Below are positions 17,845 to 26,978 of a stretch of 64,000 nt of DNA, piece by piece. How positions within the stretch are numbered: position 1 is the first letter of the stretch; each line of letters opens with the position of its first letter. The DNA lies in assembly GCF_001952855.1 (NCBI RefSeq), contig NZ_LPNO01000055.1:83645-147644 (forward strand), in the 5' to 3' direction. A program made the position numbers and the translations under genes. The DNA comes from Pseudomonas sp. ATCC PTA-122608 (GTDB taxonomy: Bacteria; Pseudomonadota; Gammaproteobacteria; Pseudomonadales; Pseudomonadaceae). The notes under the pieces are model-generated. The model worked only from the letters and a program-made list of their open reading frames with translations. It did not search any database and was not told the DNA's origin.

Positions 17845-19236
17845 TCAGTTAAGCACCGCAGCACCAACCTTCCGGCCCTTGCGCCGACGCGACACAATCA
17901 GCCCCGCCGCAATCACCAGCAAGCTCAGAACCCCGGTGGCCATGATCTCCACCCGATGCGCTTCCTGAAACAGCATGATCGTCAGCACGCCCACGATGAA
18001 CACGATCACCGCATACGTCAGGCCCGGGAACAGCCACATCTTGAAGGCAATCTTCTCGCCCGCTTCCGTGCGCTTCTGACGCATGCGCAGTTGCGACACG
18101 GCGATCACCAGGTACACCAGCAGCGCGATGGCGCCGGAGCTGGCCAGCAGGAATTCAAACACCGCTGCCGGAGCCACGTAGTTGGCGAATACCGCCAGGA
18201 ACGCCGCGCCGGTAGACAGCAACACCGCCCAGTAAGGCGTGCCGCTCTTGTTGGTGATCTTGGACACCGCCGGTGCATCACCGCGACGGCCCAGGGAGAA
18301 CATCATGCGTGAAGCGGTGTAAAGCGCCGAGTTCAGGCAACTGGTCACGGCCACCAACACCACCAGGTCAACGATCAGCTTGGCATTCGGGATGCCCATG
18401 CGTTCCAGCACCGTCTGGTAGGAACCGACCGCTGCCAGCGCAGGATCATTCCATGGCACCAGGGCCACGACGATGAAGATCGACACCAGGTAGAACAAGC
18501 CGATCCGCCAGATCACCGAGTTGGTGGCCTTGGAGATCTGCTGGCCAGGGTTCTTCGATTCAGCGGCCGCGATGGTCACGATCTCGGTGCCCATGAACGA
18601 GAACATGGTGGTCAGGATCGCCGCCAACACCGCGCCCATGCCGTTGGGCAGGAAGCCTTGGGTGTCGAACAGGTGCGAAACGCCGCTGACCTGGCTGCCC
18701 GGCAAGAAGCCGAAAATCGCCAGGACACCGAGGATCACAAAGCCGATGATCGCCACCACTTTGATCAGCGCAAACCAGAACTCGAACTCGCCGTAGTTCT
18801 TCACGCTGAACAGGTTGGTCGCGGTCAGCAGCAAAGTGATGATCAGGGTGAAGGCCCAGATCGCCACGTTGGGGAACCAGGCGTGGAGGATGGTCGCGGC
18901 GGCGTTGGCTTCCAGCGGAATCACCAGCACCCAGAACCACCAGTACAGCCAGCCGATGGTGAAACCGGCCCAGTGACCGATCGCACGGTCGGCATAAGTA
19001 GAGAACGAACCCGTGTCCGGGGATGCCACGGCCATCTCGGCCAGCATGCGCATCACCAACACCACCAGCGTACCGGCGGCCGCATACGCCAGCAGCACGG
19101 CAGGGCCTGCGGCAGCAATCGCGTGGCCGGAGCCGACAAACAAACCGGCACCAATAACGCCGGCAATCGACAGCATGGTGACGTGACGCGGTTTGAGCCC
19201 CTGTTCGAGGTCATTGGAGCTTTGCGTACTACTCAT
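17845..19236 (-). CDS. gabP: GABA permease-type amino acid transporter
   Basis: This 463-residue APC-superfamily carrier has 12 predicted membrane spans, close in length to E. coli GabP (466). Long stretches read like GabP: LKPRHVTMLSIAGVIGAGLF, SPDTGSFSTYADRAIGHWAG and GTEIVTIAAAES. It should import 4-aminobutyrate or related amino acids with protons. An open frame extends 51 codons upstream, but the extension is not membrane-like and the family starts at MSST..., so I chose 19236. No gabT/gabD is adjacent. The 554-bp gap to the ABC genes presumably carries both promoters. Confidence 0.9.
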   Translation of the reverse strand: MSSTQSSNDLEQGLKPRHVTMLSIAGVIGAGLFVGSGHAIAAAGPAVLLAYAAAGTLVVLVMRMLAEMAVASPDTGSFSTYADRAIGHWAGFTIGWLYWWFWVLVIPLEANAAATILHAWFPNVAIWAFTLIITLLLTATNLFSVKNYGEFEFWFALIKVVAIIGFVILGVLAIFGFLPGSQVSGVSHLFDTQGFLPNGMGAVLAAILTTMFSFMGTEIVTIAAAESKNPGQQISKATNSVIWRIGLFYLVSIFIVVALVPWNDPALAAVGSYQTVLERMGIPNAKLIVDLVVLVAVTSCLNSALYTASRMMFSLGRRGDAPAVSKITNKSGTPYWAVLLSTGAAFLAVFANYVAPAAVFEFLLASSGAIALLVYLVIAVSQLRMRQKRTEAGEKIAFKMWLFPGLTYAVIVFIVGVLTIMLFQEAHRVEIMATGVLSLLVIAAGLIVSRRRKGRKVGAAVLN

Positions 19237-19790
19237 TGACACACCTTTGCGAGGAATTGCGAATACGGTCCACCCGGCCTGAGGTCTTTCTCGTGAAAAG
19301 AAACCAACGGGGCGTTCTTTATTTTTTACGCAAGATTTGCGCCAAAATGTTACAGGGCCGCGATTGACGCGGCTTGTAGGGAAACTCAACAGCTCTCGTA
19401 AGTCACTGACACTAATGGCATTCCGCTATAGCGTTACTGTGCGACTCACTTGAAGCACGAACAGGCGCACCAAAAACACACACAAATTGTGCGTGACGCT
19501 CCATTACAGGGCTGATAAGGACCGTTCGCCGGTTTAACCCTTCCAACACCCGGCCAAAGCTGGCACCATCGCGCCCTTTTTTACGCGAAGCCTGTAGGCA
19601 TCAGGGTTCAAACGGCTGTTCGGTTGTTGGTGGCGCGACACACTGCTGTGCCGATGCGACACCCTGCCGCACACCGTCTGTTTACCGCCTGCTGGGCTGT
19701 TGGCTGTCATCCAAACGCTATGCTAGCTTGGCGCCTCGCCAGGAAGGCGGGCCAACAGCAGGAGCGCAATGAACACAATGAGGACCGCAC
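19237..19790. other. Long divergent intergenic region
   Basis: This 554-bp region lies between gabP and the ABC transporter operon and has no convincing gene. It must hold two divergent promoters, but no strong sigma-70 or sigma-54 boxes stand out. The last 22 bases hold a nine-codon open frame with its own ribosome site (described separately). Confidence 0.5.
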
Positions 19791-19798
19791 ATGGCTGA
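19769..19798 (+). CDS. Possible nine-codon leader ORF before ABC ATPase
   Basis: ATG at 19769 follows CAGGAG at good distance and encodes MNTMRTAHG, ending in TGA at 19798, eight bases inside the ATPase gene. It may couple translation of the ATPase gene. It may also be chance. Confidence 0.25.
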   Translation: MNTMRTAHG

Positions 19799-20564
19799 GG
19801 CCACGCCCGCGCTTGAAATCCGCAACTTGCATAAACGCTACGGTGAGCTGGAGGTGCTTAAAGGTATCTCGCTGACCGCCCGCGACGGCGATGTGATCTC
19901 GATCCTGGGTTCCTCCGGTTCCGGCAAGTCCACGTTCCTGCGCTGCATCAACCTGCTGGAAAACCCGCACCAGGGGCAAATCCTGGTGGCCGGTGAAGAA
20001 CTCAAACTGAAGGCCGCAAAAAACGGCGAGCTGGTAGCCGCCGACGGCAAACAGATCAACCGCCTGCGCAGCGAAATCGGTTTTGTGTTTCAAAACTTTA
20101 ACCTGTGGCCGCACATGAGCGTCCTCGACAACATCATCGAGGCGCCGCGCCGGGTGCTCGGCCAGAGCAAGGCCGAAGCCATTGAAATCGCCGAAGCCTT
20201 GCTGGCCAAGGTCGGCATCAGCGACAAGCGCCACGCCTACCCCGCGCAATTGTCCGGCGGCCAGCAGCAACGCGCCGCGATCGCCCGCACCCTGGCGATG
20301 CAGCCCAAAGTCATCCTGTTCGACGAGCCGACATCGGCCCTTGACCCGGAAATGGTTCAGGAAGTACTTAATGTGATCCGCGCACTGGCCGAAGAAGGCC
20401 GCACCATGCTGCTGGTCACCCATGAAATGGGCTTCGCCCGTCAGGTGTCCAGTGAAGTGGTGTTCCTGCACCAGGGCCTGGTCGAAGAGCAAGGATCGCC
20501 ACAGCAGGTGTTTGAAAACCCGCTTTCGGCGCGCTGCAAACAATTCATGTCCAGCAACCGCTAA
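19791..20564 (+). CDS. Polar amino acid ABC transporter, ATP-binding protein
   Basis: This 257-residue cytoplasmic ATPase has Walker A GSSGSGKST (near residue 42), Q-loop VFQNFNLWPH, signature LSGGQQQR and Walker B VILFDEPTSALDP, then the H-loop VTHEMGFA. It closely resembles HisP/AotP/ArtP of the basic amino acid transporters. It is the first gene of a four-gene operon with the binding protein and two permeases. Confidence 0.95.
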   Translation: MAEATPALEIRNLHKRYGELEVLKGISLTARDGDVISILGSSGSGKSTFLRCINLLENPHQGQILVAGEELKLKAAKNGELVAADGKQINRLRSEIGFVFQNFNLWPHMSVLDNIIEAPRRVLGQSKAEAIEIAEALLAKVGISDKRHAYPAQLSGGQQQRAAIARTLAMQPKVILFDEPTSALDPEMVQEVLNVIRALAEEGRTMLLVTHEMGFARQVSSEVVFLHQGLVEEQGSPQQVFENPLSARCKQFMSSNR

Positions 20565-20577
20565 CGGAGCAACATGC

Positions 20578-21330
20578 ATGCAGAACTATAAAAAATTCCT
20601 CCTGGCTGCCGCCGTTTCGATGGCGTTCAGCGCCACGGCGATGGCCGAGACCTTGAAAATGGGGATCGAAGCGGCTTACCCGCCGTTCAACAATAAAGAT
20701 GCCAGCGGCAACGTCGTCGGCTTCGACAAGGACATCGGCGACGCCCTGTGCGCCAAGATGAAAGTCGAGAAGTGCGAAGTGTATGTCTCGGACTGGGACG
20801 GCATCATCCCGGCCCTGAACGCCAAGAAGTTCGACTTCCTGGTCTCCTCGCTGTCCATTACCGATGAACGCAAGCAGGCCGTCGACTTCACCGACCCGTA
20901 CTACTCCAACAAGCTGCAGTTCATCGCGCCTAAAGCCACCAAAGACTTCAAGACCGACGCGGACTACCTGAAGGGCAAGATCATCGGTGCTCAACGCGCG
21001 ACGCTGGCCGGTACCTACCTGGAAGACAAGCTGCCGGACACCACCGCCAAGCTCTACGACACCCAGGAAAACGCCTACCTCGACCTGACTTCCGGCCGCC
21101 TGGACGGGATGCTCGCCGACAAGTACGTACAGTACGAGTGGCTGAAAAGCAAAGACGGCTCCGCCTACGAATTCAAGGGCGACCCGGTGGTAGAGAGCGA
21201 CAAGATCGGTATCGCCGTACGCAAAGGCGACCCACTGCGCGAGCGCTTGAACAAAGCCCTGGCAGAAATCAAAGCCGACGGCACCTACAAGAAGATCAAC
21301 GACAAGTACTTCCCTTTCAGTATCGAGTGA
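20578..21330 (+). CDS. Polar amino acid ABC transporter, periplasmic binding protein
   Basis: This 250-residue protein has a clear signal peptide (MQNYKKFLLAAAVSMAFSAT, cleavage after AMA). The SBP_bac_3 pattern is complete: GIEAAYPPFN, GFDKDIGDAL, SSLSITDERK, IGAQRAT and YLDLTSGRLDG. The family is HisJ/ArgT/AotJ-like, so histidine, arginine, lysine or ornithine are the likeliest ligands. An ATG four bases upstream is out of frame; 20578 gives the signal peptide directly. It lies 13 bp after the ATPase gene, an unusual order with the ATPase first. Confidence 0.93.
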   Translation: MQNYKKFLLAAAVSMAFSATAMAETLKMGIEAAYPPFNNKDASGNVVGFDKDIGDALCAKMKVEKCEVYVSDWDGIIPALNAKKFDFLVSSLSITDERKQAVDFTDPYYSNKLQFIAPKATKDFKTDADYLKGKIIGAQRATLAGTYLEDKLPDTTAKLYDTQENAYLDLTSGRLDGMLADKYVQYEWLKSKDGSAYEFKGDPVVESDKIGIAVRKGDPLRERLNKALAEIKADGTYKKINDKYFPFSIE

Positions 21331-21403
21331 TCCTGAATTGCCTGCCCGGCGCGCTCGCTTGAGTGCGCCGGTCCTTAGCAATGCCTTGCGAAACGACTAA
21401 ACC

Positions 21404-22099
21404 ATGAATTTCGACCTCTACGGATTCGGCCCGGCGCTTGCCGCTGGCGCGCTGATGACCGTCAAGCTGGCGCTCACCGCCCTGTGCCTCGGGCTGGTGC
21501 TCGGCCTGGCCGGTGCCCTGGCCAAGACTTCCCCGTACAAGCCGCTGCAATGGCTTGGCGGCGCTTACTCCACCCTGGTTCGCGGCATTCCGGAACTGCT
21601 GTGGGTACTGCTGATTTACTTCGGCACGGTCAATTTGATGCGTGCCCTCGGGGAGTTTTTCGGCAACCCCGACCTGTCCCTCAGCGCCTTCGCCGCCGGC
21701 GTCATTGCCCTCGGCCTGTGCTTTGGCGCCTACGCCACGGAAGTGTTCCGCGGCGCGATCCTGGCCATTCCCAAGGGCCACCGTGAAGCCGGTGTCGCAC
21801 TGGGCTTGTCGAAGTTCCGGATCTTCACCCGGTTGATCATGCCGCAGATGTGGCGCATCGCCCTACCGGGCCTGGGCAACCTGTTCATGATTCTGATGAA
21901 GGACACCGCACTGGTCTCGGTGATCGGCCTGGAAGAAATCATGCGCCACGCGCAGATCGGCGTGACCGTCACCAAGCAGCCCTTCACCTTCTTTATGGTC
22001 GCGGCCTTCATGTATCTGGGCCTCACCGTCCTGGCGATGACCGGCATGCACTTCCTGGAAAAACGTGCCGCGCGCGGCTTTGCGAGGAGCACGCAATGA
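21404..22099 (+). CDS. Polar amino acid ABC transporter permease (HisQ-like)
   Basis: This 231-residue inner membrane protein has five predicted spans. The EAA loop reads HREAGVALGLSKFRIFTRLI, and the RGIPELLWVLLIYFG segment is typical of the His/Glu/Gln/Arg permease family. It pairs with the next gene, whose ATG overlaps its TGA by 4 bp. Confidence 0.94.
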   Translation: MNFDLYGFGPALAAGALMTVKLALTALCLGLVLGLAGALAKTSPYKPLQWLGGAYSTLVRGIPELLWVLLIYFGTVNLMRALGEFFGNPDLSLSAFAAGVIALGLCFGAYATEVFRGAILAIPKGHREAGVALGLSKFRIFTRLIMPQMWRIALPGLGNLFMILMKDTALVSVIGLEEIMRHAQIGVTVTKQPFTFFMVAAFMYLGLTVLAMTGMHFLEKRAARGFARSTQ

Positions 22100-22827
22100 G
22101 TGGCGACTACAGCTGGCTGTCGCATTTCGACCTCGGCCTTAACTGGGCCGTAATCATCAAGTGGCTGCCCCGGTTGGCCCAGGGCGCAACCCTGACCCTG
22201 GAACTGGTGGCCATCGCCGTGATCGCCGGCCTGCTGCTGGCAATCCCGTTGGGCATCGCGCGTTCTTCGCGCCTGTGGTACGTGCGCACCCTGCCCTACT
22301 GCTACATCTTTTTCTTCCGTGGCACGCCGCTGCTGGTGCAATTGTTCCTGGTGTATTACGGCCTGGCGCAGTTCGACGCCGTGCGTGAAAGCTTCATGTG
22401 GCCGTACCTGCGGGACCCGTTCTGGTGCGCCACCGCCACCATGACCCTGCACACCGCCGCCTATATCGCCGAGATCCTGCGCGGCGCGATCCAGGCCATC
22501 CCGCCGGGTGAAATCGAAGCAGCGCGGGCGCTGGGCATGTCCAAGCCCAAGGCGCTGTTCTACATCATCCTGCCGCGTGCGGCGCGCATCGGCCTGCCGG
22601 CCTACAGCAACGAAGTGATTCTGATGCTCAAGGCCAGCGCCCTGGCCAGTACCGTGACCTTGCTGGAACTGACCGGCATGGCCCGCACGATCATTGCCCG
22701 CACCTACTTGCCGGTGGAAATCTTCTTCGCTGCCGGGTTGTTCTACCTGCTGATGTCCTACGTCCTGGTGCGCTTCTTCAAGCTGCTGGAACGCTGGTTG
22801 CGGGTTGATGCCTGCCAAGGTCGCTGA
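22096..22827 (+). CDS. Polar amino acid ABC transporter permease (HisM-like)
   Basis: This 243-residue inner membrane protein is the second permease of the heterodimer. FFRGTPLLVQLFLVYYGLAQ and the EAA loop GEIEAARALGMSKPKALFYI are family hallmarks. The start ATGA overlaps the stop of the preceding permease. The TGA at 22825-22827 lies just before the methyltransferase start. Confidence 0.94.
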   Translation: MSGDYSWLSHFDLGLNWAVIIKWLPRLAQGATLTLELVAIAVIAGLLLAIPLGIARSSRLWYVRTLPYCYIFFFRGTPLLVQLFLVYYGLAQFDAVRESFMWPYLRDPFWCATATMTLHTAAYIAEILRGAIQAIPPGEIEAARALGMSKPKALFYIILPRAARIGLPAYSNEVILMLKASALASTVTLLELTGMARTIIARTYLPVEIFFAAGLFYLLMSYVLVRFFKLLERWLRVDACQGR

Positions 22828-22831
22828 CGCC

Positions 22832-24022
22832 ATGTTGACGGGTGAGCAGTTGCTCGCCCGCTTTCAGGCACTGGATGCGTTCCTCACCGAGCATCAAGGG
22901 CTGTGGCGACCACGGCCCTTTACCCATCTGCAATTGCCGTGGGAAGCCCAGCATCCCGAGCTGGCCAACTGGCTACGCGGACGCTCACTGGCTGAGGCGG
23001 ACAGCAGCCATAACCAACCTCATAACCTGCCGGCGCCCGCGCCGTTTCCCGAGCTGGCGGCCCAGTCGCTGAATCTCGGTGCTGTGGATAACTTACCGTC
23101 CACTGCGCTACCGGCCGCCCACCACCGCTTAAACGTCGATGTACCCGGCCGCAAATGGCAGCAGATAGAAGCCTTCGGCGCCGCCCTGCAATTCTCTAAA
23201 ACACCCCAACACTGGCTCGACTGGTGCGCCGGCAAGGGCCACCTCGGCCGCCGCCTGCTGCAACCCGGACAGCAACTGACCTGCCTGGAATATGACGCGG
23301 CACTGATTGCTTCAGGGCAAACACTCAGCGAACACCATCGATTGCCCGTCACCCATCGCCTGCAAGACGTGATGGCCGACGTGCAGATCAGCCGCGACCA
23401 AACTCCGGTCGCGCTGCATGCGTGCGGCGACTTGCATGTGCGCCTGCTCCAGCTGGCCAGCGCCGCCGGCTGCCAGCAACTGGCTGTGGCGCCCTGCTGC
23501 TACAACCGCATCCGCGCCGAGGAATATCAGCCGCTGTCGATTGCGGCCCAGGCTTCATCACTACGTTTATCAGTGGAGGACCTCGGCCTGCCGCTGAGCG
23601 AAACCGTCACCGCGGGCGCGCGCGTACGCCAGCAGCGAGATACGTCGATGGCCAGGCGTTTGGGCTTTGATGTGCTGCAGCGGCAACTGCGCGATAGCGA
23701 CGAGTACCTGCCGACCCCGTCATTGCCTGCAAGCTGGCTGACCAAGCCGTTCGCCGACTACTGCCGGGAACTGGCGGTGCTCAAGGGATTATCCACAGGT
23801 GAACAGGATTGGTCGGTTCTGGAGGCCCAAGGGTGGCAGCGCTTGGCCCACGTGCGAAACCTGGAATTGCTGCGTGGTTTGTTTCGGCGCCCGCTGGAAC
23901 TATGGCTGGTGCTGGACCGAGCATTGTTGCTCGAAGAAAACGGCTACAGGGTTCAAGTCGGCAGCTTCTGCGAAACACCACTGACCCCGCGTAACCTGAT
24001 GCTGCTCGCCGAGCGCGATTAA
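22832..24022 (+). CDS. Class I SAM-dependent methyltransferase (METTL25/RRNAD1-like domain)
   Basis: The protein is 396 residues. The SAM-binding motif I is WLDWCAGKGHLGRRLL (about residues 129-144), followed by an acidic TCLEYDA strand and HACGDLH. VAPCCYNRI resembles the post-I motif of the Methyltransf_32 group. The target (rRNA, tRNA or protein) is unknown. An in-frame ATG at 22808 would overlap the permease by 20 bp. I prefer 22832, which has AAGG 10 bp upstream. It is probably co-transcribed with the ABC genes. Confidence 0.8.
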   Translation: MLTGEQLLARFQALDAFLTEHQGLWRPRPFTHLQLPWEAQHPELANWLRGRSLAEADSSHNQPHNLPAPAPFPELAAQSLNLGAVDNLPSTALPAAHHRLNVDVPGRKWQQIEAFGAALQFSKTPQHWLDWCAGKGHLGRRLLQPGQQLTCLEYDAALIASGQTLSEHHRLPVTHRLQDVMADVQISRDQTPVALHACGDLHVRLLQLASAAGCQQLAVAPCCYNRIRAEEYQPLSIAAQASSLRLSVEDLGLPLSETVTAGARVRQQRDTSMARRLGFDVLQRQLRDSDEYLPTPSLPASWLTKPFADYCRELAVLKGLSTGEQDWSVLEAQGWQRLAHVRNLELLRGLFRRPLELWLVLDRALLLEENGYRVQVGSFCETPLTPRNLMLLAERD

Positions 24023-24264
24023 AGGGCATTTTGTCGCAGCGCGCCCTGTGGATAAGTCTGTTGATGGAATTCTGGCGCAAGCCCTGGCGGCAAGCTTTAC
24101 AGGGCAAAATGCTGACTGGTCATTTTTTGTTCACAAAATAAAACGCACGCAAAACAGGCAGTTGCAGCGTGATGAGAACGGCTCCGCAAAATTGCTGTTT
24201 CGTGACAGGTTGAACCAACCGATTGTGCATAAGCATCGGGCGTTAGCGGCATAACCCGGTCTTT

Positions 24265-25206
24265 TCAATGGGCAATCAACAGGCGGCAAAGCTCGTTGAT
24301 ATCGTCACAGGCCATGCTGGCGGCTTCGTTATCCAGCGGGTCGCTGCCGAAGGCCAGGGCTTCGCTGATCGCCGAATCCCGGTGCACCACTTCCAACAGG
24401 TTTTCACCCAGGCGCTTCTTGAACACCTCGACCATGTCGAGGCTGAAGCCGGAGGTCTCATCAAGCTGGTTGATCACGAAGTGGCAGCGCAGCGCCGGCT
24501 GACGACCCCTATGTGGCGCCAGCAACTGCTCCATCTGCCCCAGAGTGCCAAGGGACGCCGCATCCGCCTGGGCGATAACCAGCACCACATCGGCCACGTT
24601 CAGTGCCTGATGCAGGTAAACGTTGTTGCCCGCCGGGGTGTCGATGATCACCGTGTCCTGCTCGCTCAGACCGAGGGCCGAGAGGTGCTGCGCCAACCAC
24701 TGCGGTTCCTGCTTGAGCCAACGCTGCAAGTCCTCCTGCTGACGGATATCGGTTTCGCCAAAAGTGATCACCTGGCAACCGGCGAAGCCCGAATGAAGGA
24801 TCTGGCTCCAGCGCTCGTTCTGCAGGCTGGTGCGCCCGATGCCGGGCAAGGTGTGGCTCAGGCCGAAATGGTGATAGAGAGCGTTTTGCGGGTCCAGGTC
24901 CAGCGTTACTACCGGCCGTCCCAGGCGCTGCAAACCGCTGCTCAGCGCCGTGGCCAGGGTGCTGCGGCCGACGCCGCCATTGACGGACACCAGCGCCACC
25001 ACATTCGCACGGACGGTCGCGGCTTCGCGGGACTGCTCGTTGGCACAGGGGGAATGCCGGGAGAACGACGCGCCGCTGCCCATGTTGAGACTGGCGCTGT
25101 CGTCGATGGGCATGTCTTCGAAGAATTGCAGCATCGAATCCATTCCCTGGACATCATTGGCAGTTGTCTTATTAAACAACTCAAAAATTTCATCAGTACG
25201 GCTCAT
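24265..25206 (-). CDS. Stand-alone BcsQ/WssA-like MinD-type ATPase
   Basis: This 313-residue protein starts with a short acidic N-terminal segment (MSRTDEIFELF...) that recalls BcsR/YhjR, then a ParA/MinD-like P-loop domain. Its deviant Walker A reads VNGGVGRSTL (75-84), with the signature Lys replaced by Asn, as also occurs in BcsQ. DLDPQNALYHHFGL and TVIIDTPAGNN follow. BcsQ/WssA is a localisation and assembly factor of bacterial cellulose synthesis. In P. fluorescens SBW25 wssA opens the wss acetylated-cellulose operon. Here no bcsA or bcsB gene follows; the next gene is convergent. It may be a relic of a lost operon or serve another polar system. Confidence 0.8.
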   Translation of the reverse strand: MSRTDEIFELFNKTTANDVQGMDSMLQFFEDMPIDDSASLNMGSGASFSRHSPCANEQSREAATVRANVVALVSVNGGVGRSTLATALSSGLQRLGRPVVTLDLDPQNALYHHFGLSHTLPGIGRTSLQNERWSQILHSGFAGCQVITFGETDIRQQEDLQRWLKQEPQWLAQHLSALGLSEQDTVIIDTPAGNNVYLHQALNVADVVLVIAQADAASLGTLGQMEQLLAPHRGRQPALRCHFVINQLDETSGFSLDMVEVFKKRLGENLLEVVHRDSAISEALAFGSDPLDNEAASMACDDINELCRLLIAH

Positions 25207-25551
25207 TGCCAACACTCCATCACGACGCATCTTAAAGACGTGAGAGGTCAGCTGTACTGATGCTTACCGCAGGTCTTTTTGTGGGCGCCTTTGTGTACGC
25301 ATTCTGTGACAAAGGAATGAAAGTGTCATTATTTTGGTGTTTCTGAAGAAAACTTTACGACGAGCGGTAAATAGTCAATTTAATGGCTTTTCTCGCGCCG
25401 AATGGAGTGCTCACGTATCAAATTGTATGAAACCCACCGCCTATACATGCCGAGGCAAAACCCCGAGGTGCATGACACAGGCCGGATACCTCCCAGGCGC
25501 TCAATAGGCTCCAACGCAACACACTCCTATTGAACCTCAGAGGACACCACC
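25207..25551. other. Divergent intergenic region, BcsQ-like gene / DUF2790 gene
   Basis: This 345-bp region is less GC-rich than its flanks (about 25300-25430). It must hold two divergent promoters. I see no gene or clear terminator. Confidence 0.4.
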
Positions 25552-25788
25552 ATGAACCGGAACACCTTCATCGCCAGCGGCTTGTTTGCCTTGCTCAACA
25601 TCGCCGCCTTCTCGGCCCAGGCCGAGACCAGCCCCAAGCTGGATATTCAGCAAGTGCTGTCGACCGTCGACGATGGCGGCGCGGCGTGCGGCGTGGTGAA
25701 TGCGCGGATGACGTACCTGGATTCCCATGGGCAGAAGCAGGTGTTTGAGTACATGAAGTTTGCGGATTCGTGTAACGCAGGCAGCTAA
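25552..25788 (+). CDS. DUF2790 domain-containing periplasmic protein
   Basis: This 78-residue protein starts with a signal peptide (cleavage after FSAQA) and has a mature part LDIQQVLST...CGVVNARMTYLDSHGQ..C that is the typical DUF2790 pattern with two Cys likely forming a disulfide. The family is frequent in several copies in Pseudomonas, sometimes metal- or stress-induced; its function is not established. The ATG follows AGAGGA at 8 bp. A convergent hairpin terminator follows. Confidence 0.9.
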   Translation: MNRNTFIASGLFALLNIAAFSAQAETSPKLDIQQVLSTVDDGGAACGVVNARMTYLDSHGQKQVFEYMKFADSCNAGS

Positions 25789-25804
25789 CGGCGAGAACAG
25801 CAAA

Positions 25805-25837
25805 CCTGTGGTTAGGGAGTTTGGCCCTCACCACAGG
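25805..25837. terminator. Bidirectional hairpin between convergent genes
   Basis: CCTGTGGT pairs with ACCACAGG, and inner GGG with CCC. There is no T tract, so termination strength is doubtful, but it sits exactly between two convergent stop codons. Confidence 0.55.
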
Positions 25838-25843
25838 CGCGGT

Positions 25844-26254
25844 TTAATCTCGGATACGACGCTCGGTGAACTCGTAATCTTCCTGGCAATCGCCAGTCGG
25901 GCCCGCCGCCACACTCACGTAGTGAACCGTGTCGGTATCGACCATCTTGTAGGTGTAGATATCCGGCGTACGCACACCGTCCGTTCTCAACTCATTCTTG
26001 CCATTGGCCGCAGCCCAGGTGCCGTTCTCGGTTTGAATCGGCTGGGTTTGCTGCGCATCACGGAAAAACGTGATGGTGAAGCGTCCGTCAGGTTTGAGGT
26101 TGTTGTTCCAGGACAGGAACTGGCACTTGCCGCTTTCTGCACGCAGGCCTTTCCATTGGCCGACGAGGGCAGGATCGTTGGCCGGCTTGTTGGCGGCGCA
26201 GCCACCGAGAGAGGCGGCCAGCACGATAAGAGCCAGGGAGATATTCCGTTTCAT
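25844..26254 (-). CDS. Putative outer membrane lipoprotein
   Basis: The protein is 136 residues. The N-terminus MKRNISLALIVLAASLGGC is a lipoprotein signal with lipobox LGGC (Cys19), and the Ala at +2 favours sorting to the outer membrane. The remainder looks like a beta-rich lipocalin-like or AprI-like fold (VGQWKGL, GRFTITFFRD, NGTW). The open frame extends upstream to 26455, but only this start gives the signal. I do not recognise the specific family. It converges with the DUF2790 gene. Confidence 0.8.
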   Translation of the reverse strand: MKRNISLALIVLAASLGGCAANKPANDPALVGQWKGLRAESGKCQFLSWNNNLKPDGRFTITFFRDAQQTQPIQTENGTWAAANGKNELRTDGVRTPDIYTYKMVDTDTVHYVSVAAGPTGDCQEDYEFTERRIRD

Positions 26255-26437
26255 GTGATGCTTTCCTCTATTCGTCCTTGGGTCGCCCTCAGCAGGGTCG
26301 ACGAAGGACCGCATCTTGCCGCTACGCAAGCGGCTTTTCCAGGGGGCCAGCGCATGGAATTTGCGGGGTTGGGGCGGTTGAAACGAAGCCGGGCAGAGAA
26401 AACCCAGGCGATTGCAAAAATAGTCAGAATTCAGGGG

Positions 26438-26465
26438 TTTACAGAAGCTTGCCAATCGCTATAAT
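26438..26465 (+). promoter_or_regulatory. Sigma-70 promoter of tRNA-Thr
   Basis: TTTACA at 26438-26443 and a perfect TATAAT at 26460-26465 are spaced by 16 bp. The tRNA starts 15 bp downstream. Confidence 0.8.
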
Positions 26466-26479
26466 CGTCGCCCTAACAC

Positions 26480-26555
<76 letters not shown>

Positions 26556-26561
26556 TACAAA

Positions 26562-26593
26562 ACAAAGCCCTCACAGAAATGTGAGGGCTTTGT
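26562..26593 (+). terminator. Intrinsic terminator after tRNA-Thr
   Basis: AAAGCCCTCAC-AGAAAT-GTGAGGGCTTT, followed by GTTGTTT, lies 6 bp behind the tRNA. Confidence 0.85.
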
Positions 26594-26924
26594 TGTTTCT
26601 GGCACTAAATTAATCCTTCTCACCCCAGCAGGCTGCGTTGGCAGGTGCGGCTCCATCCCACCATCTACCGCTTCGGCAGCAAGTTTTGTAATTTCTTTCA
26701 ACGGAGGATTACCAAATCTTCCAGAAGCAAAGGGCTCAGCCACCTTGCGTGGCCCCCGCGATTTCAGGAAAAGCCCCCCCCCCTTAAAAGAATGCCCCTC
26801 AAAGCAACAGCCCAAAAAAGCTGAATGGCTGGTTTCTCGAAGCCAGGTAAAGAGTCTGGGCCCATGGCGCTCGCCTACGTATACTAAATACACTGGTCCA
26901 ACAGCCGAATAGAGGTTGAAAAAA
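26594..26924. other. Gene-free left flank of the AT-rich island
   Basis: This region lies between the tRNA-Thr terminator and the AT-rich genes and holds no recognised coding sequence on either strand. It contains a run of ten C at 26774-26783 and a TATACT box at 26880-26885 that could be the -10 of the downstream operon, without a good -35. Base composition falls from about 26820 on. Confidence 0.4.
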
Positions 26925-26978
26925 ATGCCCGACGTCGTAATCTTTCGAGAGCTCGAAATCAGAAGCGCGGTCGTTTAA
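26925..26978 (+). CDS. Possible 17-codon leader ORF of the methyltransferase operon
   Basis: ATG at 26925 has AGAGG at 26911-26915 and encodes MPDVVIFRELEIRSAVV, ending in TAATG, which opens the next small frame. The methyltransferase itself has no visible ribosome site, so this may be the entry point for ribosomes. It is untested and short enough to be chance. Confidence 0.3.
   Translation: MPDVVIFRELEIRSAVV

Noticed and set aside
19700..19724. TTGGCT ... TATGCT as a promoter for the ABC operon
   Set aside because: The boxes are only 13 bp apart, too close for sigma-70.
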